Positions 36,572-43,890 of a DNA stretch of 64,000 nucleotides are shown piece after piece. Numbering within the stretch: the stretch's first letter is position 1; each line of letters begins with the position of its first letter. This DNA is from Curtobacterium pusillum. GTDB taxonomy: Bacteria > Actinomycetota > Actinomycetes > Actinomycetales > Microbacteriaceae. The position numbers were made by a program, and so were the translations under genes. The stretch is taken from assembly GCF_007673235.1 (NCBI RefSeq), contig NZ_VDZH01000001.1, positions 943,251 through 1,007,250 of the forward strand, in the 5' to 3' direction. The notes under the pieces were generated by a model. It had not been told where the DNA came from, did no database searches, and saw only the letters and a list, made by a program, of their open reading frames with translations.

Positions 36572-37359
36572 GCTGCGCGGTCCCGACGCAACCGCAGGAT
36601 CGCGACGGACGCCAGGGCGAGAGCCGCGACGATGGACGGCAGCGCTTGAACGGGATCGGCGTCGGTGCCTGCCAGCGCAGTCAGGGAGGAACGCGGGAGC
36701 CACGCAGCGACATCCCCAGCCGCACCAGCGAGGACAGGCTCGATGACGATCACGTAGGCGAGTACGACGATGAGCACGACCACGGATCGCCTCGTGAGAC
36801 AGGCGAGCGAGAAGGTCAACAGCGCGATCACGGCTGCTGCGACAGCCGCCCCGATCACAGTCGTCCCACCCGCGTCCACTGCGGTCACGTCGGGCACGCC
36901 GGCTGATCGGGCGCCGAGGTCGGCCGCGACGATCGATGCGCCCGCCGTCACTGCGCCCACCGTTCCGGCGACGACGGCTCCTGACGCTGCTCGTACCGCG
37001 ATCACGAGTCGCAGGCGGCGAGCCGCGACCGCGATGTGGAGCAGCGCCCCCGACGTCATCTCGGAACCGGCGAACTGCGCTCCGAGCACCACCGCGATCA
37101 ACGGCACCACCATCGTCACCGCGCTCTGCGCAAAGGACACGAGATCCGCACTCGATGAGCCTGCTGTGAGCGTTTCGTCGGTCTGGAGCTGGACCGTGCC
37201 GGAGCCCGTGGCACTGCCGCCGGCTGCCACGGACACAGCGAGGAAGGTCAGTCCCGCCCCGAGCACGACCGCTGCTCCACCGGCGATGATCGTCGTGCTG
37301 TCACGGGCCCAGCGACGGGCCTCCGTCCACGCGATGGCTCCGCGCTCAGCGTCGTTCAT
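36568..37359 (-). CDS. ABC transporter permease, ABC-2-like
   Basis: A 263-residue membrane protein with about six hydrophobic segments and short loops (for example TIIAGGAAVVLGAGLTFLAV and LIVVLAYVIVIEPVLAG). The motif GSEMTSGALLHIAVAARRLR resembles the cytoplasmic elbow of ABC-2 permeases that work with separate ATPases. The ATG at 37359 overlaps the ATPase gene by 14 bases. In bacteriocin clusters such two-component pumps often give self-immunity, which is a reasonable but unproven role here beside a separate fused exporter. Confidence 0.78.
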   Translation of the reverse strand: MNDAERGAIAWTEARRWARDSTTIIAGGAAVVLGAGLTFLAVSVAAGGSATGSGTVQLQTDETLTAGSSSADLVSFAQSAVTMVVPLIAVVLGAQFAGSEMTSGALLHIAVAARRLRLVIAVRAASGAVVAGTVGAVTAGASIVAADLGARSAGVPDVTAVDAGGTTVIGAAVAAAVIALLTFSLACLTRRSVVVLIVVLAYVIVIEPVLAGAAGDVAAWLPRSSLTALAGTDADPVQALPSIVAALALASVAILRLRRDRAA

Positions 37360-38245
37360 CGAATCGCTCCTCAAGTGTCGCCGGTCGCCACTCACTCCGC
37401 TGCAGCAGGACGTCGGCCGCGGTCAGAACGCGTTCCGCCTCGTCCGCATCGTCGAGCGCGACGACCGGACGCCCGGAACGATCGGCCCACCAGCGCAGCT
37501 GCGCTCCCGTCAATGCCGCAGCGGCTCTGCCGGCGTCATGCTCCACGATCACGAGGGCGACGACCATCATCTGCTCCGCGTAGTCCTCCAGGGCACCGGA
37601 GAACACCAGGCGCCCGGACTCAAGCACGATCAGGTCCCGGCAGACGGTCTCGACGTCGTGGAGATCATGGCTCGAGAACACCACGGTCCGCCCTTCCCGA
37701 GCGAGCGTGGTGATAAGGTCTCTGGTCTGTCGTCGCGCGTCAGGATCGAGACCGTTCATCGGTTCGTCCAGCAAGACGAGCCGTGTGCCGCACAGCGCAG
37801 CCGCGGCGATCGAGACGCGCTGGCGGTTCCCGAGCGACAGGCGACGGAGCTTCGTTCGCAGCTCGCGGGTGAGGCCGGTCATCCGAGCGACCTCACCGAT
37901 CTTCGTCGGAGCGATCCCCGCGAGCCCACAGAGGTACCGGAGGTTGCGCTCGACGGTCCATCCCGGCCAAAGCGACATGCCGTCGATGGCTGCGCCCACG
38001 CCGGCACCGGAGGATTCGTTGCTGGCAAGGTCCGTCCCGGAGATCGACAGCGATCCACTGGACGGTCGTGTGACGCCGGCGATGATCCGCAGCAATGTCG
38101 ACTTGCCGCTGCCGTTCGCGCCCACGAGCCCGACGACACCCCCGGCTGGCAGGCGGAACGAGATGTCACGCAGCGCATCCCGACGCCCGTACCGATGGGA
38201 GACGGCCGTGGCGGACACCGCGGGGATGTCGTCGGTCTCGTACAC
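37346..38245 (-). CDS. ABC transporter ATP-binding protein (candidate immunity pump)
   Basis: A 299-residue ATPase. Walker A is GANGSGKST (about 38-46), the signature is LSLGNRQR (a variant of LSGGQ), and Walker B is LVLLDEPMNGLD, followed by VVFSSHDLHDVE. The C-terminal 80 residues form an extra domain as in BcrA/NatA-type exporters. The GTG at 38245 lies seven bases after the stop of the small cysteine-containing protein gene; GGCGG just upstream may serve as the ribosome-binding site. A longer frame upstream is composition shadow. It pairs with the adjacent permease. Confidence 0.85.
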   Translation of the reverse strand: MYETDDIPAVSATAVSHRYGRRDALRDISFRLPAGGVVGLVGANGSGKSTLLRIIAGVTRPSSGSLSISGTDLASNESSGAGVGAAIDGMSLWPGWTVERNLRYLCGLAGIAPTKIGEVARMTGLTRELRTKLRRLSLGNRQRVSIAAAALCGTRLVLLDEPMNGLDPDARRQTRDLITTLAREGRTVVFSSHDLHDVETVCRDLIVLESGRLVFSGALEDYAEQMMVVALVIVEHDAGRAAAALTGAQLRWWADRSGRPVVALDDADEAERVLTAADVLLQRSEWRPATLEERFDERR

Positions 38246-38252
38246 GGCGGGG

Positions 38253-38648
38253 TCAGCCGCCGTAGCTGGCGCAGAGGATGTACCCGATGCTGACGCAGAA
38301 TCCCATCCGCGGATCGGTACCCGGGCGGACGTGCACGAGCGGTGACGCCGACGCTCGACCGTCCTCGGGCATCTCGAACTCGCGCGTCGCGATGCGCAGA
38401 CCATCGGCCATCGGGACGCCGTGCTGCTCGAGGGTCGTGAGTGTGGCAGTGGCGGCCGTGTACTCGCGACGCTCCGAGTAGGTGGGCAGCTCGGCGATGC
38501 CGTTGACGTAGTCGATGAATCCGTCCGACGAGATGATCTCGATGAACTCATCGATCTGCTTCGTCACCGCTTCCTTGGTGACCCGGTGACGGATCTCGTC
38601 GAGCGTCTTCTCGAGTTCGGTGTCGATGGTGGGTGTGCTGACGGTCAT
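38253..38648 (-). CDS. Small peptide-like protein with Cys-containing C-terminus (candidate precursor)
   Basis: A 131-residue protein, not recognised by name. A charged helical first half (about 10-75) is followed by HGVPMADGLRIATREFE and a C-terminus ending MGFCVSIGYILCASYGG. The hydrophobic, Gly/Ser/Cys-bearing tail behind an acidic, leader-like body is what a ribosomal peptide precursor looks like. It aligns along most of its length with the product of 39126-39530 (FI..SDGFIDYVNGIAELP with FITNDAFIRVLGELYDHAP; GVPMADGL with GVIVPEGI; FCVS with FCVT). GGAAGAGCATG gives a fair ribosome-binding site. No lanthionine, YcaO or radical-SAM enzyme is nearby, so it may be an unmodified or differently processed peptide. 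Confidence 0.6.
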   Translation of the reverse strand: MTVSTPTIDTELEKTLDEIRHRVTKEAVTKQIDEFIEIISSDGFIDYVNGIAELPTYSERREYTAATATLTTLEQHGVPMADGLRIATREFEMPEDGRASASPLVHVRPGTDPRMGFCVSIGYILCASYGG

Positions 38649-38691
38649 GCTCTTCCTTCTTCTCTGGGATGGACTGTTGTCGTCGGATCGG

Positions 38692-39129
38692 TCAGTTCGA
38701 GGACGCCACGAAGCGTCGGAGCGCAGTGAGCGCGGCGCGGTTGCGGGTGAGACCCGACACCGGTCGGAAGCCGACGATCAGGACGATCGGCTCGCCGGTC
38801 CGCAGCTCGAGGATCAACGGCGCCCCGGAATCACGCACCATGCCGAGCGACGGGAAACCGCCGCGTACACCGCCGGCTTCGAAGCGTCGGTAGGTCGGGA
38901 CGTACCCCCGCGTGACCCGCGTGACATCCCCCGGGACCAATCGCTTCCAGGCGCCGAGTTCCAGCGCGGTCCGGTCCAGACGGAGCTGTCCTCGGTGCGG
39001 GAAGCGAAGCCGCTGATCCACCAGTGCCGACAGCCGGCGAACCGGACCGGCCGCGGCGAGCTCGTCGAGTGTCGCTGCGCAGAAGACGTCCTCGAACACG
39101 ACTCCGACCGCTCCTGCCGTCTCGGTCAT
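38692..39129 (-). CDS. Hypothetical protein of the peptide cluster
   Basis: A 145-residue protein, not recognised. The second half (RLVPGDVTRVTRGYVPTYRR, then GGFPSLGMVRDSGAPLILEL, then RTGEPIVLIVGF) has an alternating strand pattern that resembles a small PH-like beta barrel. There is no signal peptide, no membrane helix and only one Cys. Its ATG overlaps the stop of the upstream small-protein gene as ATGA, so the two are coupled. Position between the two related small proteins suggests a chaperone, recognition or immunity protein, which is inference from context only. Confidence 0.55.
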   Translation of the reverse strand: MTETAGAVGVVFEDVFCAATLDELAAAGPVRRLSALVDQRLRFPHRGQLRLDRTALELGAWKRLVPGDVTRVTRGYVPTYRRFEAGGVRGGFPSLGMVRDSGAPLILELRTGEPIVLIVGFRPVSGLTRNRAALTALRRFVASSN

Positions 39130-39530
39130 GCCGATGCCGGGATCGATTCGTTGTCGAAGGTGTAGGTGACCTTCCGGACTCCGTCGCGCATCAGCTTCGT
39201 CACGCAGAAGATCGTCGGTCGGCGGTCACCGAACTGTGAGCGCTGTACCTTGATGCCCTCTGGCACGATGACCCCCCGAGCCCGCAGCGCCTCCGGATCG
39301 AGCAGGACGCTCCGCACGTAGGCATCGCGATCCTCCGGCGCGTGGTCGTACAGCTCGCCGAGCACGCGGATGAATGCGTCGTTAGTGATGAAGTCACGGA
39401 TCGCCTCGAGCCCGGCCCTCGCCTCGTGGCGGACGGCGTCGCGCTCCAGCGGCGGGACGGCGGAGTCTTCCTCCACCTTCGGGTAGTCGATCCTGGTCAG
39501 GTTCTCGTACTCATGGTGCTTCTTCGGCAT
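39126..39530 (-). CDS. Small protein with nitrile-hydratase-type leader motif
   Basis: A 134-residue protein, first gene of the operon. The centre (FITNDAFIRVLGELYDHAPE, then RSVLLDPEALRARGVIVPEG) closely follows the pattern LLADPxAALAxxGxxLPEGVxV of nitrile-hydratase alpha-type leader peptides that mark one class of ribosomal peptide precursors. The end (TIFCVTKLMRDGVRKVTYTF) has a single Cys. AGGAGG lies shortly before the ATG at 39530. It is related in sequence to the product of 38253-38648. It could be a precursor, or a leader-fold carrier that presents the other peptide to the exporter. The leader resemblance is my reading of the motif, not a search result. Confidence 0.6.
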   Translation of the reverse strand: MPKKHHEYENLTRIDYPKVEEDSAVPPLERDAVRHEARAGLEAIRDFITNDAFIRVLGELYDHAPEDRDAYVRSVLLDPEALRARGVIVPEGIKVQRSQFGDRRPTIFCVTKLMRDGVRKVTYTFDNESIPASA

Positions 39531-39657
39531 GATGCCCCCTCCTCGGGAGCGCAACGGCGCGCTCTCGTTGACGAGGTTCGCACCGCCCGCGGCGGGGGTA
39601 CATCGGCCATCAGTCCCTCGACCCCGCTTCACTCGGGTGAAGGAGCACGGCGTCGAG

Positions 39658-39673
39658 TAGGCCGAACGGCCTA
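39658..39673. promoter_or_regulatory. 7-2-7 palindrome, candidate LuxR/NarL-type operator
   Basis: TAGGCCG-AA-CGGCCTA: perfect seven-base arms with a two-base spacer. NarL-family regulators often bind heptamers in this 7-2-7 layout. It lies in the divergent intergenic region, 128 bp before the small-protein operon and 69 bp before the regulator GTG. Confidence 0.5.
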
Positions 39674-39741
39674 CCGCTAACATGCAGGATGGTGAAATGC
39701 TTCAACGGCGGGAGAGCGATGTTGCGTGGCGAGGAACCGAC

Positions 39742-40392
39742 GTGATCCGCGTGCTCGTCAACGATCCGGACCCCCTTGCGAGCGCCGGTCTGCGGGCGGT
39801 CTTCGACGATGTTCTCGACATCGAGGTCATCAGCGACCTGGACGACCCGACGCAGGTCGACCAGATCGCTCCACGCGCCCGTCCGCACGTGGCCGTCCTC
39901 TCCGTCACGGACAGCGGTCGATCGTCGAGCGCCGTGATCGCACGGGTGTCCGCAGCTGGGGTCGCCGTCCTGACGCTCACCCTGGACGAGGACGATGGTC
40001 TGCTGCTCTCGACGCTCGAGTCGGGTGCCTCCGGCAATCGGGTGAAGTCGGCGGGCCCGGACGAACTCGTCCGGGCTGTCCGGAGTCTCGGCCAGGGACG
40101 AACCGCGCTGTCGGACCGCCAGTCTCGCATCCTGCTGGACGGATGGTTGCGGAACCGCCGAAGGGTGGAGAGCCTCGAAGCACAACGTGCGGCGGGACTG
40201 CTCACCCTCCGCGAGCGTGAGATCGTCCGAGCGGTCACGCGCGGACGGACCAACCGCCAGATCGCTGTCGAGCTGCACTGCGCGCCGAGCACCGTCAAGG
40301 CGCATCTGGCGACGGTCTTCACGCGGCTCGGGGTCGCCAATCGCGTGGAACTCGCGATCCTGGGCCTCCGCGCCGGCCTGCTTGACGACTGA
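39742..40392 (+). CDS. Orphan LuxR-family regulator with pseudo-receiver
   Basis: A 216-residue NarL-like regulator from the GTG at 39742, which has GAGGA seven bases upstream and begins exactly at the receiver (VIRVLVNDPDPLASAGLRAVF). An ATG at 39682 in the same frame would add 20 residues of no domain. Aligned without gaps to the regulator at 33540, the phospho-acceptor Asp54 is Ser (RPHVAVLSVTDSG) and the acidic pocket is NDPDP, while the Lys of GNRVKSA is kept. The LuxR helix-turn-helix (about 152-208, LTLREREIVRAVTRG, then APSTVKAHLATVFTRLGV) is intact. No kinase is adjacent. It is divergent from the peptide-like operon, which it probably controls by ligand or level rather than phosphorylation. 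Confidence 0.85.
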   Translation: MIRVLVNDPDPLASAGLRAVFDDVLDIEVISDLDDPTQVDQIAPRARPHVAVLSVTDSGRSSSAVIARVSAAGVAVLTLTLDEDDGLLLSTLESGASGNRVKSAGPDELVRAVRSLGQGRTALSDRQSRILLDGWLRNRRRVESLEAQRAAGLLTLREREIVRAVTRGRTNRQIAVELHCAPSTVKAHLATVFTRLGVANRVELAILGLRAGLLDD

Positions 40393-40418
40393 GCACTGGT
40401 GACCGGTGGACGGTCACG

Positions 40419-41351
40419 TCACCACACCAACACGAACCGCCCCCGCGTCCCCCCAGCCTCGAGCCGCTCGTGCGCCTCCCCTGCCCGCGCAGCCGGTAAC
40501 ACCTCCGCCACCCTCGGCGTCAACGTCCCGCTCTCCACCGCGTGCCGCAGCTGCTCGAGCTTGTCGAACGACCGGTACTCCTCGAACACCATGACCTGCT
40601 CGAACCGGATGCCCCGCGAGCCGTCGCCGGCCCACCCGCGCACGTCGAGGAACACTCCCCCGTCCCGAACGGCATCCACCACCGCGTCGCGCTGGACAGC
40701 AGCATCGGCGAGCGCATCGACCCCGCCCGGCACGATGGCACGGACGGCGTCCGCGAACCCGTCTCCGCGCGGCACGATGTGGTCCGGCCCGAGCGACCGC
40801 ACGAGCGCCTCGTCCTGCGGCGCAGCGTCCGCGATCACGGTGATCCCCGCGGCGCGAGCCAGCTGCACCACGTAGTTCCCGAGCAGCCCGGCGGCCCCGG
40901 TGACGGCGAGTGTCTGCCCCGGTTCGAGCTCGGCCCGGGACAGGATCTGCAGCGCGGTCAGCCCGTTCATCGGCACGGTCGACGCGAGTGCGGCGGACAG
41001 TCCGCGCGGCACCCGGGCGAACGACCCGACGGGTGCGACGAGCTCCTGCACGTACGCCCCACCGTGGGTGCTGAGCGGGAGCGCCATCGCCATGACCTCC
41101 TCGCCGACCGCCCACCCGGACACGTCGGAGCCGACCTGGTCGATGACCCCGGCGGCGTCCATCCCGGGAACGTACGGCGGCGACGCCTTCGACGAGTCGC
41201 GCTGCCCGGCACGCACGCCGGTGTCCGTCGGGTTCACGGCGAACGCCTCCACCCGGATGCGCACCGACCCTGAGCCGGCGTGCGGCTCCGGGACGTCGTG
41301 GACGGCGAGGGCCTCGGGCCCTCCGAACTGTTCGACTCCGACGACCTGCAT
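40419..41351 (-). CDS. Zinc-independent quinone oxidoreductase-like protein (MDR superfamily)
   Basis: A 310-residue medium-chain dehydrogenase/reductase of the NADPH:quinone reductase type. The GroES-like half starts MQVVGVEQFGGPEALAVHDV and contains GMDAAGVIDQVGSDVSGWAVGEEV (substrate domain). The Rossmann half has LAVTGAAGLLGNYVVQLARAAG (about 145-166), the AAGxxG variant of the nucleotide motif. No Cys ligands for structural or catalytic zinc are seen. The cytoplasmic substrate cannot be deduced. It is convergent with the LuxR gene (26 bases) and lies downstream of the AraC regulator gene with a dispersed repeat between, so it is probably a separate unit. Confidence 0.88.
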   Translation of the reverse strand: MQVVGVEQFGGPEALAVHDVPEPHAGSGSVRIRVEAFAVNPTDTGVRAGQRDSSKASPPYVPGMDAAGVIDQVGSDVSGWAVGEEVMAMALPLSTHGGAYVQELVAPVGSFARVPRGLSAALASTVPMNGLTALQILSRAELEPGQTLAVTGAAGLLGNYVVQLARAAGITVIADAAPQDEALVRSLGPDHIVPRGDGFADAVRAIVPGGVDALADAAVQRDAVVDAVRDGGVFLDVRGWAGDGSRGIRFEQVMVFEEYRSFDKLEQLRHAVESGTLTPRVAEVLPAARAGEAHERLEAGGTRGRFVLVW

Positions 41352-41392
41352 CCTCCCGGTCTACCCGGACGTTGCTCAACGCAACCCACAAC

Positions 41393-41434
41393 GGACTGGA
41401 GGCACGGCACCAGCCCGCACCGCGCCTCCAGTCC
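41393..41434. repeat. Dispersed 42-bp GGACTGGAGGC inverted-repeat element
   Basis: GGACTGGAGGC and GCCTCCAGTCC form 11-bp perfect arms around a 20-base centre (ACGGCACCAGCCCGCACCGC). The copy at 48006-48047 is identical in 41 of 42 bases. It lies after the AraC-family gene's stop and before the oxidoreductase start. Confidence 0.85.
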
Positions 41435-41454
41435 GATCCGTCCCGACTCCAGAG

Positions 41455-42399
41455 CTAGACGGCCGTCGCCAAGGCGAGTTGCGCCCGAGCCGCGACCGCG
41501 TCCGCCGCCGGCGGACGCCCGTACGCCTCCCGGTAGTCCCGTGAGAAATGCGAGGCGCTCCGGAAGCCGACGACCGAGGCCGCGCGGGCGGCGGTGTCAC
41601 CGTGCACGACCATGAGCCGCCGCGCCTCGCCGAGCCGCGTCCGCTTGAGGTACTGGGCGGGCGTCATGCCGGTCGCCTCCTTGAAGCGGGCGAAGAGGGT
41701 GGACTCGCTGACCCGGAGTTCGCGGGCGAGGCGCTCCATGGACCACGGTTCGGCCATCCGTCCGTTCAGGAGTGCGGTCGCCGCAGCGACGACCGAGGTG
41801 CCGGAGCCGTCGAGCGCGGCGGTGATGCGCGGTGCCTGCTCGGTCTGGAGCAGGCGGAGGACGATCTCGCGGGCGACGAGCGGGAACAGCACGGGGACGT
41901 CCTCGGGGGCGTCGAGCAGGGCGAGCAGGCGGGCGAAGGCGTCGGCGAGGGGCGCGGTCCAGGTACCGAGGCGGGGCAATTCGCCGCGGGCCGGTGCGGC
42001 AGGCGCGGACATCGTCGACACGACCTCGCCGACGATCGCCGGGTCGAGGCGCCAGACGGCGGAGACGAAGCCGTCGTCCCCGGCCGTGTCCACGACGCCG
42101 GCGACGACGGGCAGGTCGACCGGGGTGATGATGAACCGTTCGCGGCCCCAGACCTGATCGTCGTCGCCCACGATCGAGCGCTTCCGGCCGCGGAGGACGA
42201 CGGACAACGACGGCACGTACCGACGGTCGAACAGCCCGGTCGGCTCGTGCACGCGCGAGACCGTGAGGCCGAGGGCATCGGCTCGGTGCGCGGACCCGGC
42301 ACGAGCGGCGGCGGCGTGGTGGTCGGAGCCCAGGACGGCAGCGTGGGCGGACACGATCGCCGCTGCCCGGTCGAGGTGCTGCGCGGTGAGGTCGTCCAC
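41455..42399 (-). CDS. AraC-family transcriptional regulator
   Basis: A 314-residue regulator with an N-terminal AraC_N cupin-like domain (about 40-200, TGLFDRRYVPSLSVVLRGRK and FIITPVDLPVVAGV) and a C-terminal double helix-turn-helix (about 210-305, WSMERLARELRVSESTLFAR, then GMTPAQYLKRTRLGEARRLM, then VGFRSASHFSRDYREAYGR). The AraC_N class usually senses small aromatic or aldehyde compounds. It is divergent from a short-chain dehydrogenase with about 110 bases between, a standard arrangement for a regulator and its oxidoreductase target. The oxidoreductase downstream on the same strand may also belong to the regulon. Confidence 0.92.
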   Translation of the reverse strand: MDDLTAQHLDRAAAIVSAHAAVLGSDHHAAAARAGSAHRADALGLTVSRVHEPTGLFDRRYVPSLSVVLRGRKRSIVGDDDQVWGRERFIITPVDLPVVAGVVDTAGDDGFVSAVWRLDPAIVGEVVSTMSAPAAPARGELPRLGTWTAPLADAFARLLALLDAPEDVPVLFPLVAREIVLRLLQTEQAPRITAALDGSGTSVVAAATALLNGRMAEPWSMERLARELRVSESTLFARFKEATGMTPAQYLKRTRLGEARRLMVVHGDTAARAASVVGFRSASHFSRDYREAYGRPPAADAVAARAQLALATAV

Positions 42400-42509
42400 G
42401 GCTCCAACCTACCCAGGCGTCGACCGCGGAACCGTGGCGTGCGGGATCCGGCAAGGTCCTCGTGGATCCGGGCAAGGGCTCGGGTGCCGGGCGGGCCGAG
42501 CATCGAGTC

Positions 42510-43280
42510 ATGACCGATGCACCCGCTTCCACCACCACCCGTACCGCCCTCGTGACCGGAGCCTCCAGCGGCATCGGCGAGGCCATCGCCCGCGAGCTCG
42601 CCGCCGCGGGCGTGTTCGTCGCCGTGCACGGCCGCAACGCCGAGCGCACGACCGCCGTCGCCGCGTCCATCGAGGAGCAGGGCGGCCGCGCCGTGCCGTT
42701 GGTCGTCGACCTGTCCGCCGGGCCGGCCGAGGTCCGCGCATTCGCGACGGCCGCGACCGAGCAGCTCGGGGGCCACGTCGACGTCCTCGTGAACAACGCC
42801 GGCGTCTACCCCGGTGGACCGACGGAGTCCTTGTCCGATGACACCGTCGACGCCCTGCTCGCCACGAACATCCGCGCGCCGCACGTCCTGGTCGCCGCCC
42901 TCGCCCCGTCGATGGCCTCGCGCGGGTCCGGCGTCGTCGTGAACATCGGCTCGTGGATGGCCCGCGTCGGGGTGCCCTTCATGGCGCTGTACCCGGCGAC
43001 GAAGGCCGCGGTGGAGCAGCTCACCCGTGCCTGGGCAGCGGAGTACGGGCACCGCGGCATCCGTGTCGTGACCGTGGCTCCGGGGGCGACGGCCACTCCG
43101 GGCAATGCTGACTCGGCGGACGTCCTCGCGGCGATGACGGCGGGGACGCCCGCGGGCCGGCCCGTGCAGCCGGTGGACATCGCGCGCGCTGTGCGGTGGG
43201 TGGTGTCGGACGAGGCGACCTTCGTCACCGGCGGCACCATCGACGTCGACGGTGGGATCGCGTCCACGCGGATGCGGTGA
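42510..43280 (+). CDS. Short-chain dehydrogenase/reductase
   Basis: A 256-residue classical SDR. The cofactor motif is TGASSGIGEAIA (about 16-27), the structural motif NNAGVYPGG lies at about 93-101, and the catalytic residues are Ser in NIGSWMARVG and YxxxK in YPATKAAVEQL (about 161-171). The closing TGGTIDVDGG is also usual. HGRNAERT after the second strand carries Arg in the position that favours NADP(H). The ATG at 42510 is preferred; the extra upstream frame overlaps the promoter region of the divergent AraC gene. Substrate unknown. Confidence 0.93.
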   Translation: MTDAPASTTTRTALVTGASSGIGEAIARELAAAGVFVAVHGRNAERTTAVAASIEEQGGRAVPLVVDLSAGPAEVRAFATAATEQLGGHVDVLVNNAGVYPGGPTESLSDDTVDALLATNIRAPHVLVAALAPSMASRGSGVVVNIGSWMARVGVPFMALYPATKAAVEQLTRAWAAEYGHRGIRVVTVAPGATATPGNADSADVLAAMTAGTPAGRPVQPVDIARAVRWVVSDEATFVTGGTIDVDGGIASTRMR

Positions 43281-43320
43281 CGTCGCTCACCCGCACAGGT
43301 CGGGTCGGCAGGATGGGGAC

Positions 43321-43890
43321 ATGCGCTTCGACGAGGTCCTCACTCGGTCCGACGGCCCAGCGATCGCCGCGGACGTCGCCGCACTCCGGACGCCCGGGCG
43401 GTACGTCCTCGAGGGCGTCCACCAAGATGGGAGCCGTCGGCACTGGCAGTTCCGCCTCGACATGGACGAGTCCCAGGAGCGGTGGACGCTCGATCGTTCC
43501 GACGGCCCGACGATGTGGTTCCGAGACGGCGTCCTCCACGACGCGGACGGCGACTTGGAGGACACCTTCGCGCACAGCACGGTCGCGGGCGCCGTAGTCC
43601 GCATGGCGCTCCCCGACCAGCTGCTCTGGTGGGGTCGCGGTCCCGAGAGCTTCTCCCCCGTCCTCGTCCAGCACATCGGCGAGCGATCCGTGCTCGTGAC
43701 GTTCGAGCACCGAGCCGACCCGGCGTTCCGGACGACCCTCGTCGTCGACGAGCACGACGGCATCGCCCGGCGGCGGTTCGAGCTCGGCGAACTTACCCAC
43801 GTGTTCAGCGCGCGGCGAGCCGATCCGGACGAGGTCCTGCCGCCGGCGCGGTTCGAGCCGTTGACGGACTGGATCCGCCCGGTCTACTGA
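43321..43890 (+). CDS. Hypothetical protein
   Basis: A 189-residue soluble protein, not recognised. It opens MRFDEVLTRSDGPAIAADVA and has repeated short strands with Trp and Arg (WQFRLDMDESQERWTLDRSD, MALPDQLLWWGRGPESFSP), ending in LTDWIRPVY. The beta-rich pattern is compatible with a small lipocalin- or DUF-type fold. No signal peptide is present. It follows the dehydrogenase by 40 bases on the same strand and its 3' end overlaps the convergent type VII-associated gene by seven bases. Confidence 0.65.
   Translation: MRFDEVLTRSDGPAIAADVAALRTPGRYVLEGVHQDGSRRHWQFRLDMDESQERWTLDRSDGPTMWFRDGVLHDADGDLEDTFAHSTVAGAVVRMALPDQLLWWGRGPESFSPVLVQHIGERSVLVTFEHRADPAFRTTLVVDEHDGIARRRFELGELTHVFSARRADPDEVLPPARFEPLTDWIRPVY

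Noticed and set aside
34955..39530. Lanthipeptide or thiopeptide gene cluster
   Set aside because: No LanB, LanC, LanM, YcaO or radical-SAM gene is in or next to the operon; only a peptide-type locus of unknown chemistry is supported.
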